Positions 1 through 6,668 of a stretch of DNA of 6,712 bases are shown one piece after another. Both the position numbers and the translations under genes were made by a program. How positions within the stretch are numbered: the stretch's first letter is position 1; every line of letters starts with the position of its first letter. The notes under the pieces are model-generated. The model was not told where the DNA came from. It saw only the letters and a program-made list of their open reading frames with translations, and made no database searches. This stretch comes from an uncultured bacterium (GTDB taxonomy: Bacteria; UBA4055). The stretch is taken from the NCBI GenBank assembly GCA_937873545.1, contig CALMWI010000034.1, positions 1 to 6,712 of the forward strand, in the 5' to 3' direction.

Positions 1-1
1 C

Positions 2-337
2 TCGGCTGATGAAGGTACAATACCCGCCGAAATAAAAAAGATGCACTTTAAGGGAGCTCTGGCGGCGGCAAGGCTGGGCGATGATGTCAATCCGGAAAAA
101 AGATCCGACAAATATGAGTTCTATGTCAGTCTAAAAGAACTTCCGCACTTAGACGACAAATATACCGTGTTCGGAAGAACGGCTGAAGGATTTGAAACCG
201 TGAAAAAGATCGTTTCGGTTCCGAGAGACTCCACCGATAATCCGCTTGAAAAAATCATGATCAAAAGAGCATATCTAGAAAAATATTTCGATACAGAAAA
301 ATATGAATTCTACAAGAATAAAAAGGAGAAAGAATAA
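2..337 (+). CDS. Cyclophilin-type peptidyl-prolyl cis-trans isomerase, 3' part only
   Basis: This is the C-terminal 111 residues of a cyclophilin, an enzyme that interconverts cis and trans peptide bonds before proline and so helps proteins fold. The gene starts before the window; the frame is open from base 2 and ends at TAA 335-337. Visible family features, in order, are the TIPAEI stretch, KGALAAARLGDD followed by NP (the position of the MAN segment in classical cyclophilins), EFYV (the SQFF-like strand), LDDKYTVFGR, and EGFETVKKI followed by D, NPL and IMIKRAYL. The N-terminal half, with the catalytic arginine and the FMxQGGD motif, lies outside, so neither activity nor a signal peptide can be judged. 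The protein ends in a Lys/Glu-rich tail of about 20 residues. The next gene's ATG follows the stop codon with no gap, which suggests one transcript with the PASTA gene. Family assignment is firm; location in the cell is unknown. Confidence 0.92.
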   Translation, partial: SADEGTIPAEIKKMHFKGALAAARLGDDVNPEKRSDKYEFYVSLKELPHLDDKYTVFGRTAEGFETVKKIVSVPRDSTDNPLEKIMIKRAYLEKYFDTEKYEFYKNKKEKE

Positions 338-1123
338 ATGCTCAAAAGCATAGCTGATCTTTTTAAATCCGTATTTAGATTCCTTCGTTTATACTATCTT
401 CCGATTTTTATTTCATCCGGAGTTCTTCTGGTTATTGCTGTTTCAGTCGTCCTCTGGCTCGATAAGAAGGTAATGCCGGAATATACGCGCTCCGGACTTG
501 AATTCCCTATTCCATCTGTAGTGGGAATGAGCCTCGATTCCGCCAGAACGGTGGTCGAGGCGGACAGTTTTAAGATATCGGATGAGATAATAAAAAAAGT
601 CGATGCATCTAAACCGGCAGGAACGATCCTTGAGCAGTATCCCAGGGCGGGCGCAAAATGCAAGCACGGAAGAAAGATCTATTTAACATTATCAAAAGGA
701 GCCCAGCCGGTAGTAGTTCCCGATCTTATCGGAAAATCCCCGCAGGACGCGCTATATAAAATCGCGGAAAAAAAGCTCGTGGCGGACAGCGTGCTTTATG
801 AATTCAGCGAGGAGTATCCTGACGGCGTGGTCATGGGTCAGTCGCTTGTAGTTAACGACACAGTTGATATCGGCGACAGGATATTCATCGTTGTTAGCGT
901 CGGCAAACATCCTTCGGAGTACATTATTCCCGATGTTAAGGGACAGATATTAAAACAGGCCTCGCTGACTTTGCGCAAAGGAGGTTTCAAGATAACTGAG
1001 ATAAAGTATCAGAAGAACACCGAACTACTTCCGAACACGATAATAGATCAGGAACCGGTTCCCGGAGAGATCGTTTATCAGGGGGCGGAAGTGAAGCTGG
1101 TCGTTTCATCAATGACGGAATGA
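338..1123 (+). CDS. Single-pass membrane protein with three PASTA domains, no kinase domain
   Basis: This 261-residue protein has a short N-terminal cytoplasmic stretch, one hydrophobic segment at about residues 22-41, and then three consecutive PASTA domains at about 54-120, 124-190 and 196-258. Each repeat shows the typical pattern: an (I/V)P(D/S)(V/L) strand with a following G (IPSVVG, VPDLIG, IPDVKG), an S/A-rich helix, a turn of the EQYPRAG or DQEPVPG type, and a closing hydrophobic strand. In repeat 2 that turn is degraded (MGQSLVVNDTV). PASTA domains are known from the outer part of Ser/Thr kinases and some penicillin-binding proteins, where they sense or bind cell-wall material. Here neither a kinase nor a transpeptidase domain is attached, so function is unknown; a periplasmic scaffold or wall-binding role is only inference. 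The start is well supported by AAGGAG at 323-328, nine bases before the ATG, and the ATG abuts the upstream stop. Confidence 0.88.
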   Translation: MLKSIADLFKSVFRFLRLYYLPIFISSGVLLVIAVSVVLWLDKKVMPEYTRSGLEFPIPSVVGMSLDSARTVVEADSFKISDEIIKKVDASKPAGTILEQYPRAGAKCKHGRKIYLTLSKGAQPVVVPDLIGKSPQDALYKIAEKKLVADSVLYEFSEEYPDGVVMGQSLVVNDTVDIGDRIFIVVSVGKHPSEYIIPDVKGQILKQASLTLRKGGFKITEIKYQKNTELLPNTIIDQEPVPGEIVYQGAEVKLVVSSMTE

Positions 1124-1161
1124 TCCGCACTGTTTCAATATAATCTACGATTTAAGAAGAT

Positions 1162-1228
1162 TTAACTTATATATTCGGATATTTTTTCTTATATTTGGAT
1201 AATGATCGTAAGATCGTTTATAAGTTGA
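1162..1228. repeat. Long-loop inverted repeat in the cdsA upstream region
   Basis: TTAACTTATA at 1162-1171 is matched in inverted orientation by TATAAGTTGA at 1219-1228, with 9 of 10 bases pairing and 47 bases between the arms. The right arm contains the TATAAG candidate -10 element. It could be a pair of protein-binding half-sites or simply chance in AT-rich DNA. The loop is too long for it to look like a terminator. Confidence 0.3.
1171..1201. repeat. Imperfect 11-bp direct repeat at 20-bp spacing
   Basis: ATATTCGGATA at 1171-1181 recurs as ATATTTGGATA at 1191-1201, with one mismatch and a start-to-start distance of 20 bp, close to two helical turns. Both copies lie upstream of cdsA. The second overlaps the TATATTTG promoter candidate. 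Tandem operator half-sites or duplicated promoter elements are possible readings; neither can be proven from one sequence. Confidence 0.4.
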
Positions 1229-1247
1229 ATTTTTCAGGATTAACATT

Positions 1248-2057
1248 ATGAATAATATGCTCATAAGAATAATTGTTGCTGTAATTGCCGCTCCGGTAAT
1301 CTTATATTCACCGTTCCTCGGAATTAATTATTTCGCTTCATTTATTTTTCTGATATCCTTCCTCGGGTCAAAAGAACTTCTGAATTTTTACAAAGCAAGG
1401 CATATAAAACTTAATCCGCTTGCGCCTTACATGGTTTCTTTTATCCCGCTGTTCTTTCTCGCCGGCGGGTTTGAAGCAGCAGCCGAATATTCTCTGGCTG
1501 CCGCCCTGATGCTTTTCACTTTCGATATCTTCAGAGCCAGAGACCGGGTTTCGTATATAATTTCCGGTTATACTCTGATGATAGTTTATTGCGGTATTTT
1601 TCCCGCAATGCTTGTCGGCGTGATCAGCAGCACCATTCCGATAATGTTCATTTTCATTTACGGCGTAATAATCGCTACGGATTCATTCGCATATTTCGGC
1701 GGACTTACCTGCAGAAAACTGTTTAAAACACATAAGCTTCTTGAACGGATAAGCCCGAAGAAAACGATCGAAGGCTCTGTTTCCGGCCTGGCTTTCGGCA
1801 TACTTGCGGGATGGCTCATCTTCAAATATACCGAGATCGGAGAGGGCTTAACTTTAGGTCAGGCGATATCTTTCTCGGCCGTTATCTCTGTTCTCGGCCA
1901 GATCGGGGACCTGTTCGAATCGATGATCAAAAGAGATTTCGGAGTTAAAGATTCCTCTAATATAATACCGGGTCACGGAGGGGTACTTGACAGGTTCGAC
2001 AGCCTGATATTCGTAGCTCCCGGAGCGTACATTTTTATTAAATATCTTTTAAATTAA
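1248..2057 (+). CDS. cdsA: Phosphatidate cytidylyltransferase (CDP-diacylglycerol synthase)
   Basis: CdsA makes CDP-diacylglycerol from phosphatidic acid and CTP in the inner membrane, the branch point to all major phospholipids. The 269-residue protein is mostly hydrophobic, with several membrane segments (first at about 5-40, others near 61-93, 103-147, 176-192 and 204-217). The decisive evidence is the C-terminal family signature at residues 225-251: SMIKRDFGVKDSSNIIPGHGG followed by VLDRFD. It fits the family pattern S-x-hydrophobic-KR-x4-KD-x-x-x-x-(P/G)-x-HGG-x-DR-x-D. Upstream conserved pieces are TDSFAYFGG (144-152) and SPKKTIEG (169-176). Length is normal for the family. The ATG at 1248 is preferred over the one at 1257 because AGGA at 1236-1239 is well placed for it. 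It leads a closely spaced block; the uppS and dxr genes often found beside cdsA in other bacteria are not here. Confidence 0.96.
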   Translation: MNNMLIRIIVAVIAAPVILYSPFLGINYFASFIFLISFLGSKELLNFYKARHIKLNPLAPYMVSFIPLFFLAGGFEAAAEYSLAAALMLFTFDIFRARDRVSYIISGYTLMIVYCGIFPAMLVGVISSTIPIMFIFIYGVIIATDSFAYFGGLTCRKLFKTHKLLERISPKKTIEGSVSGLAFGILAGWLIFKYTEIGEGLTLGQAISFSAVISVLGQIGDLFESMIKRDFGVKDSSNIIPGHGGVLDRFDSLIFVAPGAYIFIKYLLN

Positions 2058-2065
2058 GGAGAACC

Positions 2066-2407
2066 ATGGAAGGGTACGAATTAGCAAAAAGGGTCGTTGA
2101 ACTGGCTCTTGAAAAAAAGGGCATGGATATTTCGATCGTTGACCTGAGGGGAATAACATCCTCATTCGATTTTTTTGTTGTCATTACCGGTTCGGTTGAC
2201 CAGCATGTCAGAGCCTTGGCCGATCATATCAGAAAAGAATTGTCGAGACAGGGCGATAAACCTATCGGGTATGAGGGATCGAATAATCTGAAATGGGTGC
2301 TTCTTGATTATGTGGATGTAGTGGTGCATATCTTCGACCCAGAAACGCGGGACTATTACAAACTTGAAACTATCTGGAATGACGCAAAAATCGAAAGAAT
2401 GGAGTAA
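2066..2407 (+). CDS. rsfS: Ribosomal silencing factor RsfS (Iojap/YbeB family)
   Basis: RsfS binds protein uL14 (L14) of the large ribosomal subunit and prevents joining with the small subunit, damping translation under nutrient shortage. The 113-residue length is typical. Family hallmarks are VDLRGITSSFDFFVVITG (25-42), then SVDQHVRALAD (43-53), KPIGYEG (65-71), WVLLDYVDVVVHIFDPETRDYYKLE (77-101) and the closing IWNDA. No membrane segment or signal peptide is present, as expected for a cytoplasmic factor. AAGGAG at 2056-2061 overlaps the cdsA stop codon and lies four bases before the ATG, so translation is probably coupled to cdsA. The neighbour most often described for this family, nadD, is absent from this window. 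Confidence 0.96.
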   Translation: MEGYELAKRVVELALEKKGMDISIVDLRGITSSFDFFVVITGSVDQHVRALADHIRKELSRQGDKPIGYEGSNNLKWVLLDYVDVVVHIFDPETRDYYKLETIWNDAKIERME

Positions 2408-2409
2408 AG

Positions 2410-3129
2410 ATGACCTATGTAATAGACATCGGCAACACATCTGTAAAACTGTACAAAATGAATGAAAGCACTGTCGTTCAGACGCTTAAATTTGACGAGA
2501 AAGCGCTGAAAACTTTATCCGAAAGTAAATTCAATGTCGAATTCATAATAGCCTCCGTAGTTCCGAAGAAGACTGAAGAGATAGTTGAACTTATTGAAAA
2601 GCACGGTATGAACAAGCCTCTTGTAATAACCCACAAGCATTATAAAGACCTGAAAAGCAAATACCTCAATATCAGCGAACTGGGCATTGACCGGCTGTGC
2701 AATGTGGCTTACGCAATAAAGAATTTCAAGAAAAACACGGTCGTAATAGACCTAGGCTCGGCTGTAACATTCGACATAATAAACGGACGGGGTGAGTTTG
2801 AGGGCGGTATGATACTTCCCGGTATCAGAACGCAGTTCAAATCACTTTCAAAACACACTGCTCTTCTGCCTGATCTTATTCAGCATGACGACGACCTTTT
2901 TATAGGCAGATCGACGGAAGAATGCATAAGATCGGGCGTACAGAACGGGATCGCCGGGATCTGCAACGATTTCATAAAAGAGATCGCGAACCGTTTTACT
3001 ACAAGAATACAGGTTATTCTGTCGGGAGGCGATGCGGAGTTCATATCCAAACTTGTGGATTTTGATTTTAAGATCGAAAAGAACACCGTTCCTATCGGCG
3101 CGTACTTAATCAGCAGGATGGTAAAATGA
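2410..3129 (+). CDS. coaX: Type III pantothenate kinase
   Basis: CoaX phosphorylates pantothenate with ATP, the first step of coenzyme A synthesis; the type III enzyme is not feedback-inhibited by CoA, unlike type I CoaA. The 239-residue protein shows the ASKHA-fold motifs in order: DIGNT (6-10) for phosphate binding, GIDR (92-95) with the likely catalytic aspartate D94, DLGSAVTFD (114-122) as the adenosine/Mg motif, EGGMILPG (131-138), RSTEECIRSG (167-176) and ILSGGDAEF (203-211). The third motif has Ser where many family members have Thr (GTAxT), a mild change. Length is slightly short but complete. The ATG lies two bases after the rsfS stop, and GGAG at 2401-2404 inside the end of rsfS is its ribosome binding site, so the pair is probably co-translated. 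Expected in the cytoplasm. Confidence 0.96.
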   Translation: MTYVIDIGNTSVKLYKMNESTVVQTLKFDEKALKTLSESKFNVEFIIASVVPKKTEEIVELIEKHGMNKPLVITHKHYKDLKSKYLNISELGIDRLCNVAYAIKNFKKNTVVIDLGSAVTFDIINGRGEFEGGMILPGIRTQFKSLSKHTALLPDLIQHDDDLFIGRSTEECIRSGVQNGIAGICNDFIKEIANRFTTRIQVILSGGDAEFISKLVDFDFKIEKNTVPIGAYLISRMVK

Positions 3130-3130
3130 A

Positions 3131-4498
3131 ATGAAAAAGGGTATGTTCTGCATATTTGTTATCCTTTTATTTTCAACCCTCGAAGCCGGGACTCTTTTAA
3201 AGATCCACAGCGCGGATATTCTGAAGCAGAATCAGATCGGCGGAAAAACAATTTACGGAAATGTTGATATCGAATATGATATTTACAGGGTAAAGTGCGA
3301 CAGCGCAGTGATAAATAAAGATATGACCCACGCACGGCTGTTCAGGAATATCCAGTTCAGCGATACCTCAAGAACGATAAGATGCAAAAGCGCCACGCTG
3401 TCGAAAACACCCAACGGCAACATGGCATATCTTCTGGGCGACATCAGAATAACGGAAAAAGATTTTTATATTACCGGAAAAGAAGCCTCGATGAACGAGA
3501 TAACGGACAGAGTATCGGTAACCGATTCGGTTATCGTTAAGTATTTTAAATTCCCTTCCGCGCTTTACTGTAAGCAGCTTGAGCTCGCTACCGGTGAAGA
3601 GATCGTGTCTTCCGAGTCTGTTGACAGCGTTCATTATATTGATTCTTTGAGGTACTACAAACTGTTCACACGCAGTTTTTCATACGACATAAAAAAAGAA
3701 AAACTTGTTTTTGAAACTAAATTCAGTCTGGAAGCGCATGAATTTTCTGAACCTTATATGAGATTTAAGCAGACAGATCCCGCAAAAATACTTTCGGTCG
3801 TAAAAAACCTTAAAATAATCAAGGACGGATACTTTTCGGCGAACAGAGGTGCCTTTATCTTTGACAGCCTCAATATCGATACGGCGGGAAAATGCTCCTT
3901 TGTGCAGTTCGACAGGGAAAAAGCTGATACTCTCTATTTTAATTCGGACAGGATCGTTTATTCAGAAGCTGCTCAGAGAGGGGACGCGACCGGAAATGTT
4001 AAGATCAGGAAAGATAAAATGATCATCGAAGCAAAAAGGACCAGTTATTATCAGAAGAGCGAAACGGTAAAGTTTTTCGACAAACCTGTCGTTACTTATG
4101 ACAAAAGCACGGTCACAGGCGACTCTATAGAACTTAAGATCGGAAAAAAAGATTTTTATCCCGAGACCGCCGTGATCTACGGTAATCCCGTTTTCAGATC
4201 CCAGCCGGAACCCGATTTTCCCGAAGAGATAAATATTTTAAAGGGAAAACTGATGAATCTGTGGTTTTCCGGCAAAGATATTTCAAAAATAATTGTTTCA
4301 AAAGAGGCGGAAGGTGTGTATTTTATCAGAAAGGAGAGATCTAAGACCAGCGAAGCGTCTAACTATCTCCTTGGCGATGAAATGGTAATAAACTTCGCTG
4401 ACGGAAAAATAGACAATGCCTCGATAAAAGGCGGGTGCGAAGGAGTATATTACCCCGACAAAATGAAGAAGGAAGTTTTAAAACCAAAAAAGAAATAG
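3131..4498 (+). CDS. Large OstA/LptA-like periplasmic protein, probable LPS-transport bridge component
   Basis: This 455-residue protein begins with a signal peptide (KK, hydrophobic core at about 5-16, likely cleavage near EAG/T at 20-21) and has no lipobox cysteine. The rest alternates short beta-strand stretches with G-N/D turns, as in the OstA/LptA jellyroll fold: YGNVDIEYD (42-50), YLLGDIRITEKDFYITGKEA (100-119), GDATGNVKIRKDKMIIEAKR (284-303), VVTYDKSTVTGDSIEL (320-335) and VIYGNPVF (348-355). It ends with a GDEMVINFADGKIDNASIKG-type stretch (415-434) and a Lys-rich tail. LptA bridges the periplasm for LPS on its way to LptD, but E. coli LptA is only about 185 residues, so this may combine more than one OstA unit. 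Its position just before lptB and rpoN matches lptA elsewhere. Residues 150-270 are not recognisable to me. The start at 3131 follows the coaX stop by one base; the ribosome binding site is weak (AGGATGG region, 3115-3121). Confidence 0.75.
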   Translation: MKKGMFCIFVILLFSTLEAGTLLKIHSADILKQNQIGGKTIYGNVDIEYDIYRVKCDSAVINKDMTHARLFRNIQFSDTSRTIRCKSATLSKTPNGNMAYLLGDIRITEKDFYITGKEASMNEITDRVSVTDSVIVKYFKFPSALYCKQLELATGEEIVSSESVDSVHYIDSLRYYKLFTRSFSYDIKKEKLVFETKFSLEAHEFSEPYMRFKQTDPAKILSVVKNLKIIKDGYFSANRGAFIFDSLNIDTAGKCSFVQFDREKADTLYFNSDRIVYSEAAQRGDATGNVKIRKDKMIIEAKRTSYYQKSETVKFFDKPVVTYDKSTVTGDSIELKIGKKDFYPETAVIYGNPVFRSQPEPDFPEEINILKGKLMNLWFSGKDISKIIVSKEAEGVYFIRKERSKTSEASNYLLGDEMVINFADGKIDNASIKGGCEGVYYPDKMKKEVLKPKKK

Positions 4499-4501
4499 AT
4501 C

Positions 4502-5275
4502 ATGGACCACATTTTAAAAGCCGAAGGGCTAAAAAAAATATACGGAAAGAAAGAAGTCGTCAAATCGGTGACGATCGAGCTTAAAAAAGGCGAGATAGTG
4601 GGTCTTTTAGGACCGAACGGCGCAGGAAAAACAACTACTTTTTATATGCTGACCGGAATGATAAAACCGAATGCGGGAAAAGTATTTTTGAACGGGATCG
4701 ACGTGGCAAAGATGCCCATGTACAAAAGAGCGAGGAACGGGCTCGGCTATCTGCCGCAGGAAGCTTCGGTTTTCAGAAAGCTCTCGGTCGAAGATAATAT
4801 AATGGCTATATTACAGAGAGTGGAAAAAAGCGGTAAAAAAAGAAAAGAGAGGCTTGAGATTCTGCTCGACGAACTTAAGATCAAGCATATAAGAAAAAGC
4901 AAGGGCTATTCTTTGAGCGGAGGAGAGAGAAGAAGGGTCGAGATAACCAGATCGCTAGTTACCAACCCGGATTACATACTTCTCGATGAACCTTTTGCCG
5001 GAGTTGACCCTGTGACCATAGAATCAATTCAGGCAATAGTTATGGGTCTTAAGAAAAAAGGCATCGGAGTTCTGATAACCGACCACAATGTTTACGAAAC
5101 TTTAAAAATAACCGACAGGGCATATATACTTTTTGACGGAAAGATCATGATCGAAGGCTCCTCGGAATTTCTTGCGAACGACCCTGAAGCAAGAAGAATG
5201 TACCTCGGAGAAAATTTTAAACTTCATCGTCCGGATGCGGACAGGGAGGTTGAAAATGATAAGACCGGCTCTTAG
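4502..5275 (+). CDS. lptB: LPS export ABC transporter ATP-binding protein LptB
   Basis: LptB is the cytoplasmic ATPase of the LptB2FG complex, which extracts lipopolysaccharide from the inner membrane and pushes it along the Lpt bridge. All ABC motifs are intact: Walker A GPNGAGKT (37-44), Q-loop Q86 in LPQEASVFRKLSVEDNI, signature LSGGE (138-142), Walker B YILLDEP (158-164), D-loop GVDP (167-170) and switch histidine H195 in ITDHNV. The LPQEASVFRKL and DHNVYETL stretches and the YLGENFKL end are closer to LptB than to other ABC ATPases. At 257 residues it is somewhat longer than E. coli LptB (about 241) because of a charged tail that overlaps rpoN by 20 bp. No Shine-Dalgarno sequence lies at normal distance; the nearest purine run (4465-4475) is 26 bases away, so translation probably depends on ribosomes finishing the upstream gene three bases earlier. 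LptF, LptG and LptC are not in the window. Confidence 0.95.
   Translation: MDHILKAEGLKKIYGKKEVVKSVTIELKKGEIVGLLGPNGAGKTTTFYMLTGMIKPNAGKVFLNGIDVAKMPMYKRARNGLGYLPQEASVFRKLSVEDNIMAILQRVEKSGKKRKERLEILLDELKIKHIRKSKGYSLSGGERRRVEITRSLVTNPDYILLDEPFAGVDPVTIESIQAIVMGLKKKGIGVLITDHNVYETLKITDRAYILFDGKIMIEGSSEFLANDPEARRMYLGENFKLHRPDADREVENDKTGS
5243..5250 (+). promoter_or_regulatory. Strong ribosome binding site that fixes the rpoN start
   Basis: AGGGAGGT lies inside the 3' end of lptB, five bases before ATG 5256. It is the strongest Shine-Dalgarno match in the window and decides the rpoN start against the in-frame upstream ATG at 5172, whose extra 28 residues resemble nothing in the sigma-54 family and overlap lptB in another frame. 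Confidence 0.8.
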
Positions 5276-6668
5276 AACAACAGCAAAGCTTGATACAAAA
5301 CTTGAACCCGCGGTGATATTAAGATCCGCACTCCTTGAACTTCCTGTGCTTCAGCTTGAAGAAAAAATACAGGAGGAGCTTGAGGAAAATCCGTTTTTAG
5401 AAACCGTGGAGGGTATCGAGAACGAAGACGGCGCGGAAGAGCGAAAAGAAAAAGAGATCCAGAAAAAAGAAAAGGAATTCGTAGATCTCGTCAAAACATT
5501 CTCGGACTATGACAGCGAGTATTCCGATTCGGGTGACGGCGAAGACAGCGAAGAAGGCGATTACGAACAGGGTTACCAGCGCACTCTTAGAGACTCATTA
5601 TATGACCAGATTAACGAGAATTTTTTATCCGAGACCGATTCGGAGATCGCGACCTATATTGTGGACAATCTCGATGAAGACGGGTTTTTTAAAGTTGACC
5701 TTGAGCTTGTTAAAATAGAGTTTCCGGATGTGGCTGAAAAAACGATCCTGAGAATTTTAAAGACAATCCAGAAATTCGACCCCGTAGGTATTGCGTCAAG
5801 AGACACGAGAGAATGCCTGATGGTGCAGCTCAGATCTAGGGAGCTGTATCTTGAGGACACCTACATCGTGCTTAGAGATCATTATGACGACCTCGTGAAT
5901 AAGAGATATTCCGTGATAATGAAAAAAACCGGAATAGAGCAGGAGCAGATGCAGGAAATAGTTGAAGAGGTCAGATCCTTAAATCCCAAACCCGGTTCGT
6001 CAAGGACCGTTGAGCTGTGGGAGAACGCAGAACCGCAGGCCATGTCGATCACGCCGGATTTTATTATAAAAGAAGTTGAGGGAAAGTTCGAGGTAATACT
6101 TAACAACGCGTCCATTCCTAATCTTAATATAAACAAGCAGTTCGAGAGCATATATCTGTCCAAGAACCCTAAAGCCGAAGCTAAGGATTATGTAAAGAAA
6201 AAGATCGAATCCGCAAAATGGTTCATCAATGCCGTGCATCAGAGAAGGACGACGCTAAAAAGAGTGATGGAATCCATCGTGAAACTCCAGCGCGAATTTT
6301 TCCTATACGGACCGGACAGGCTTAAGCCGATGATCTTGAAGGAAGTGGCTGAGGATATCGGTATGGACATAGCTACGGTTTCCCGAGCAACGAAAGACAA
6401 ATATGTCGATACCGATTTCGGCGTGCTTGAATTAAAATATTTCTTCTCTGAGAAATCGCATACTGCCGAAGGCGAAGATGTTTCCACGCGAATCGTCAAG
6501 GAAAGGATCCGCGATATAATCACTATTGAGGATAAAAGACATCCGCTTTCCGATCAACTGATCTCTGACATGCTGACAGAAGAAGGATTTACGGCAGCAA
6601 GACGCACTGTCCAGAAGTACCGCGAGGAGATGGATTTTCCGCCGGCAAGGCTCAGAAAGGAACTCTAG
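5256..6668 (+). CDS. rpoN: RNA polymerase sigma-54 factor
   Basis: Sigma-54 directs RNA polymerase to -24/-12 promoters and needs an ATP-driven activator to open DNA. From ATG 5256 the protein has 470 residues, a normal length. Region I covers about 1-50, ending in the typical LEEKIQEELEENPFLE; region II is an acidic linker (about 51-107, rich in Glu, Asp and Lys); the core-binding domain follows, with DEDGFF (140-145), FDPVGIASRDTRECLMVQL (174-192) and LNPKPG (242-247). The helix-turn-helix is at about 360-384 (LKEVAEDIGMDIATVSRATKDKY), followed by ELKYFFSE (392-399). The RpoN box ARRTVQKYRE (448-457) differs from the usual ARRTVAKYRE by one residue. Region I is unusual: only two glutamines (Q33, Q39) remain in the first 49 residues. 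The gene overlaps lptB by 20 bp; lptB-rpoN adjacency is widespread in Gram-negatives. Stop is TAG 6666-6668. Confidence 0.96.
   Translation: MIRPALRTTAKLDTKLEPAVILRSALLELPVLQLEEKIQEELEENPFLETVEGIENEDGAEERKEKEIQKKEKEFVDLVKTFSDYDSEYSDSGDGEDSEEGDYEQGYQRTLRDSLYDQINENFLSETDSEIATYIVDNLDEDGFFKVDLELVKIEFPDVAEKTILRILKTIQKFDPVGIASRDTRECLMVQLRSRELYLEDTYIVLRDHYDDLVNKRYSVIMKKTGIEQEQMQEIVEEVRSLNPKPGSSRTVELWENAEPQAMSITPDFIIKEVEGKFEVILNNASIPNLNINKQFESIYLSKNPKAEAKDYVKKKIESAKWFINAVHQRRTTLKRVMESIVKLQREFFLYGPDRLKPMILKEVAEDIGMDIATVSRATKDKYVDTDFGVLELKYFFSEKSHTAEGEDVSTRIVKERIRDIITIEDKRHPLSDQLISDMLTEEGFTAARRTVQKYREEMDFPPARLRKEL

Larger units (their letters stand above)
1124..1247 (+). promoter_or_regulatory. AT-rich intergenic region, probable promoter of the cdsA-to-rpoN block
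   Basis: This 124-bp stretch is the only real gap between genes in the window, so it is the natural place for the promoter of the downstream cluster. Two candidates can be seen. TATATTTG at 1190-1197 fits the TAnnTTTG -7 element known from Bacteroidetes, though no clear upstream TTTG partner lies at the right distance. Alternatively TTGGAT (1195-1200) and TATAAG (1219-1224), 18 bp apart, form a weak sigma-70-like pair that would leave a leader of only about 16 bases. AGGA at 1236-1239 is the likely ribosome binding site for cdsA, eight bases before its ATG. No convincing terminator for the upstream genes is present. Confidence 0.45.

Noticed and set aside
394..667. Minus-strand open frames of 74 and 89 codons opposite the PASTA gene
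   Set aside because: They lie entirely within a well-supported gene, have no recognisable domains and are explained as shadows of its codon pattern. The same applies to minus-strand frames at 2162-2440, 2880-3086, 3368-3634 and 5654-6523.
1117..1128. Small hairpin CGGA-ATGA-TCCG across the PASTA stop codon
   Set aside because: The stem is four base pairs and no T-run follows; it is expected by chance.
1166..1190. Possible rho-independent terminator (ATAT-TCGG-ATAT followed by T6)
   Set aside because: The stem is only four A-T pairs, far too weak for a normal terminator.
1124..1247. Sigma-54 promoter ahead of the rpoN-containing block
   Set aside because: No GG-N10-GC pair occurs at the GG positions inspected (1177 and 1197), so autoregulation by sigma-54 from this gap is not supported.
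5172..5255. In-frame upstream ATG that would lengthen sigma-54 by 28 residues
   Set aside because: The extra residues do not resemble sigma-54, they overlap lptB, and a strong AGGGAGGT sits five bases before ATG 5256, where region I begins in the expected way.
5509..5718. 69-codon plus-strand frame inside rpoN
   Set aside because: It lies within the conserved core of sigma-54 in another frame and has no family features.
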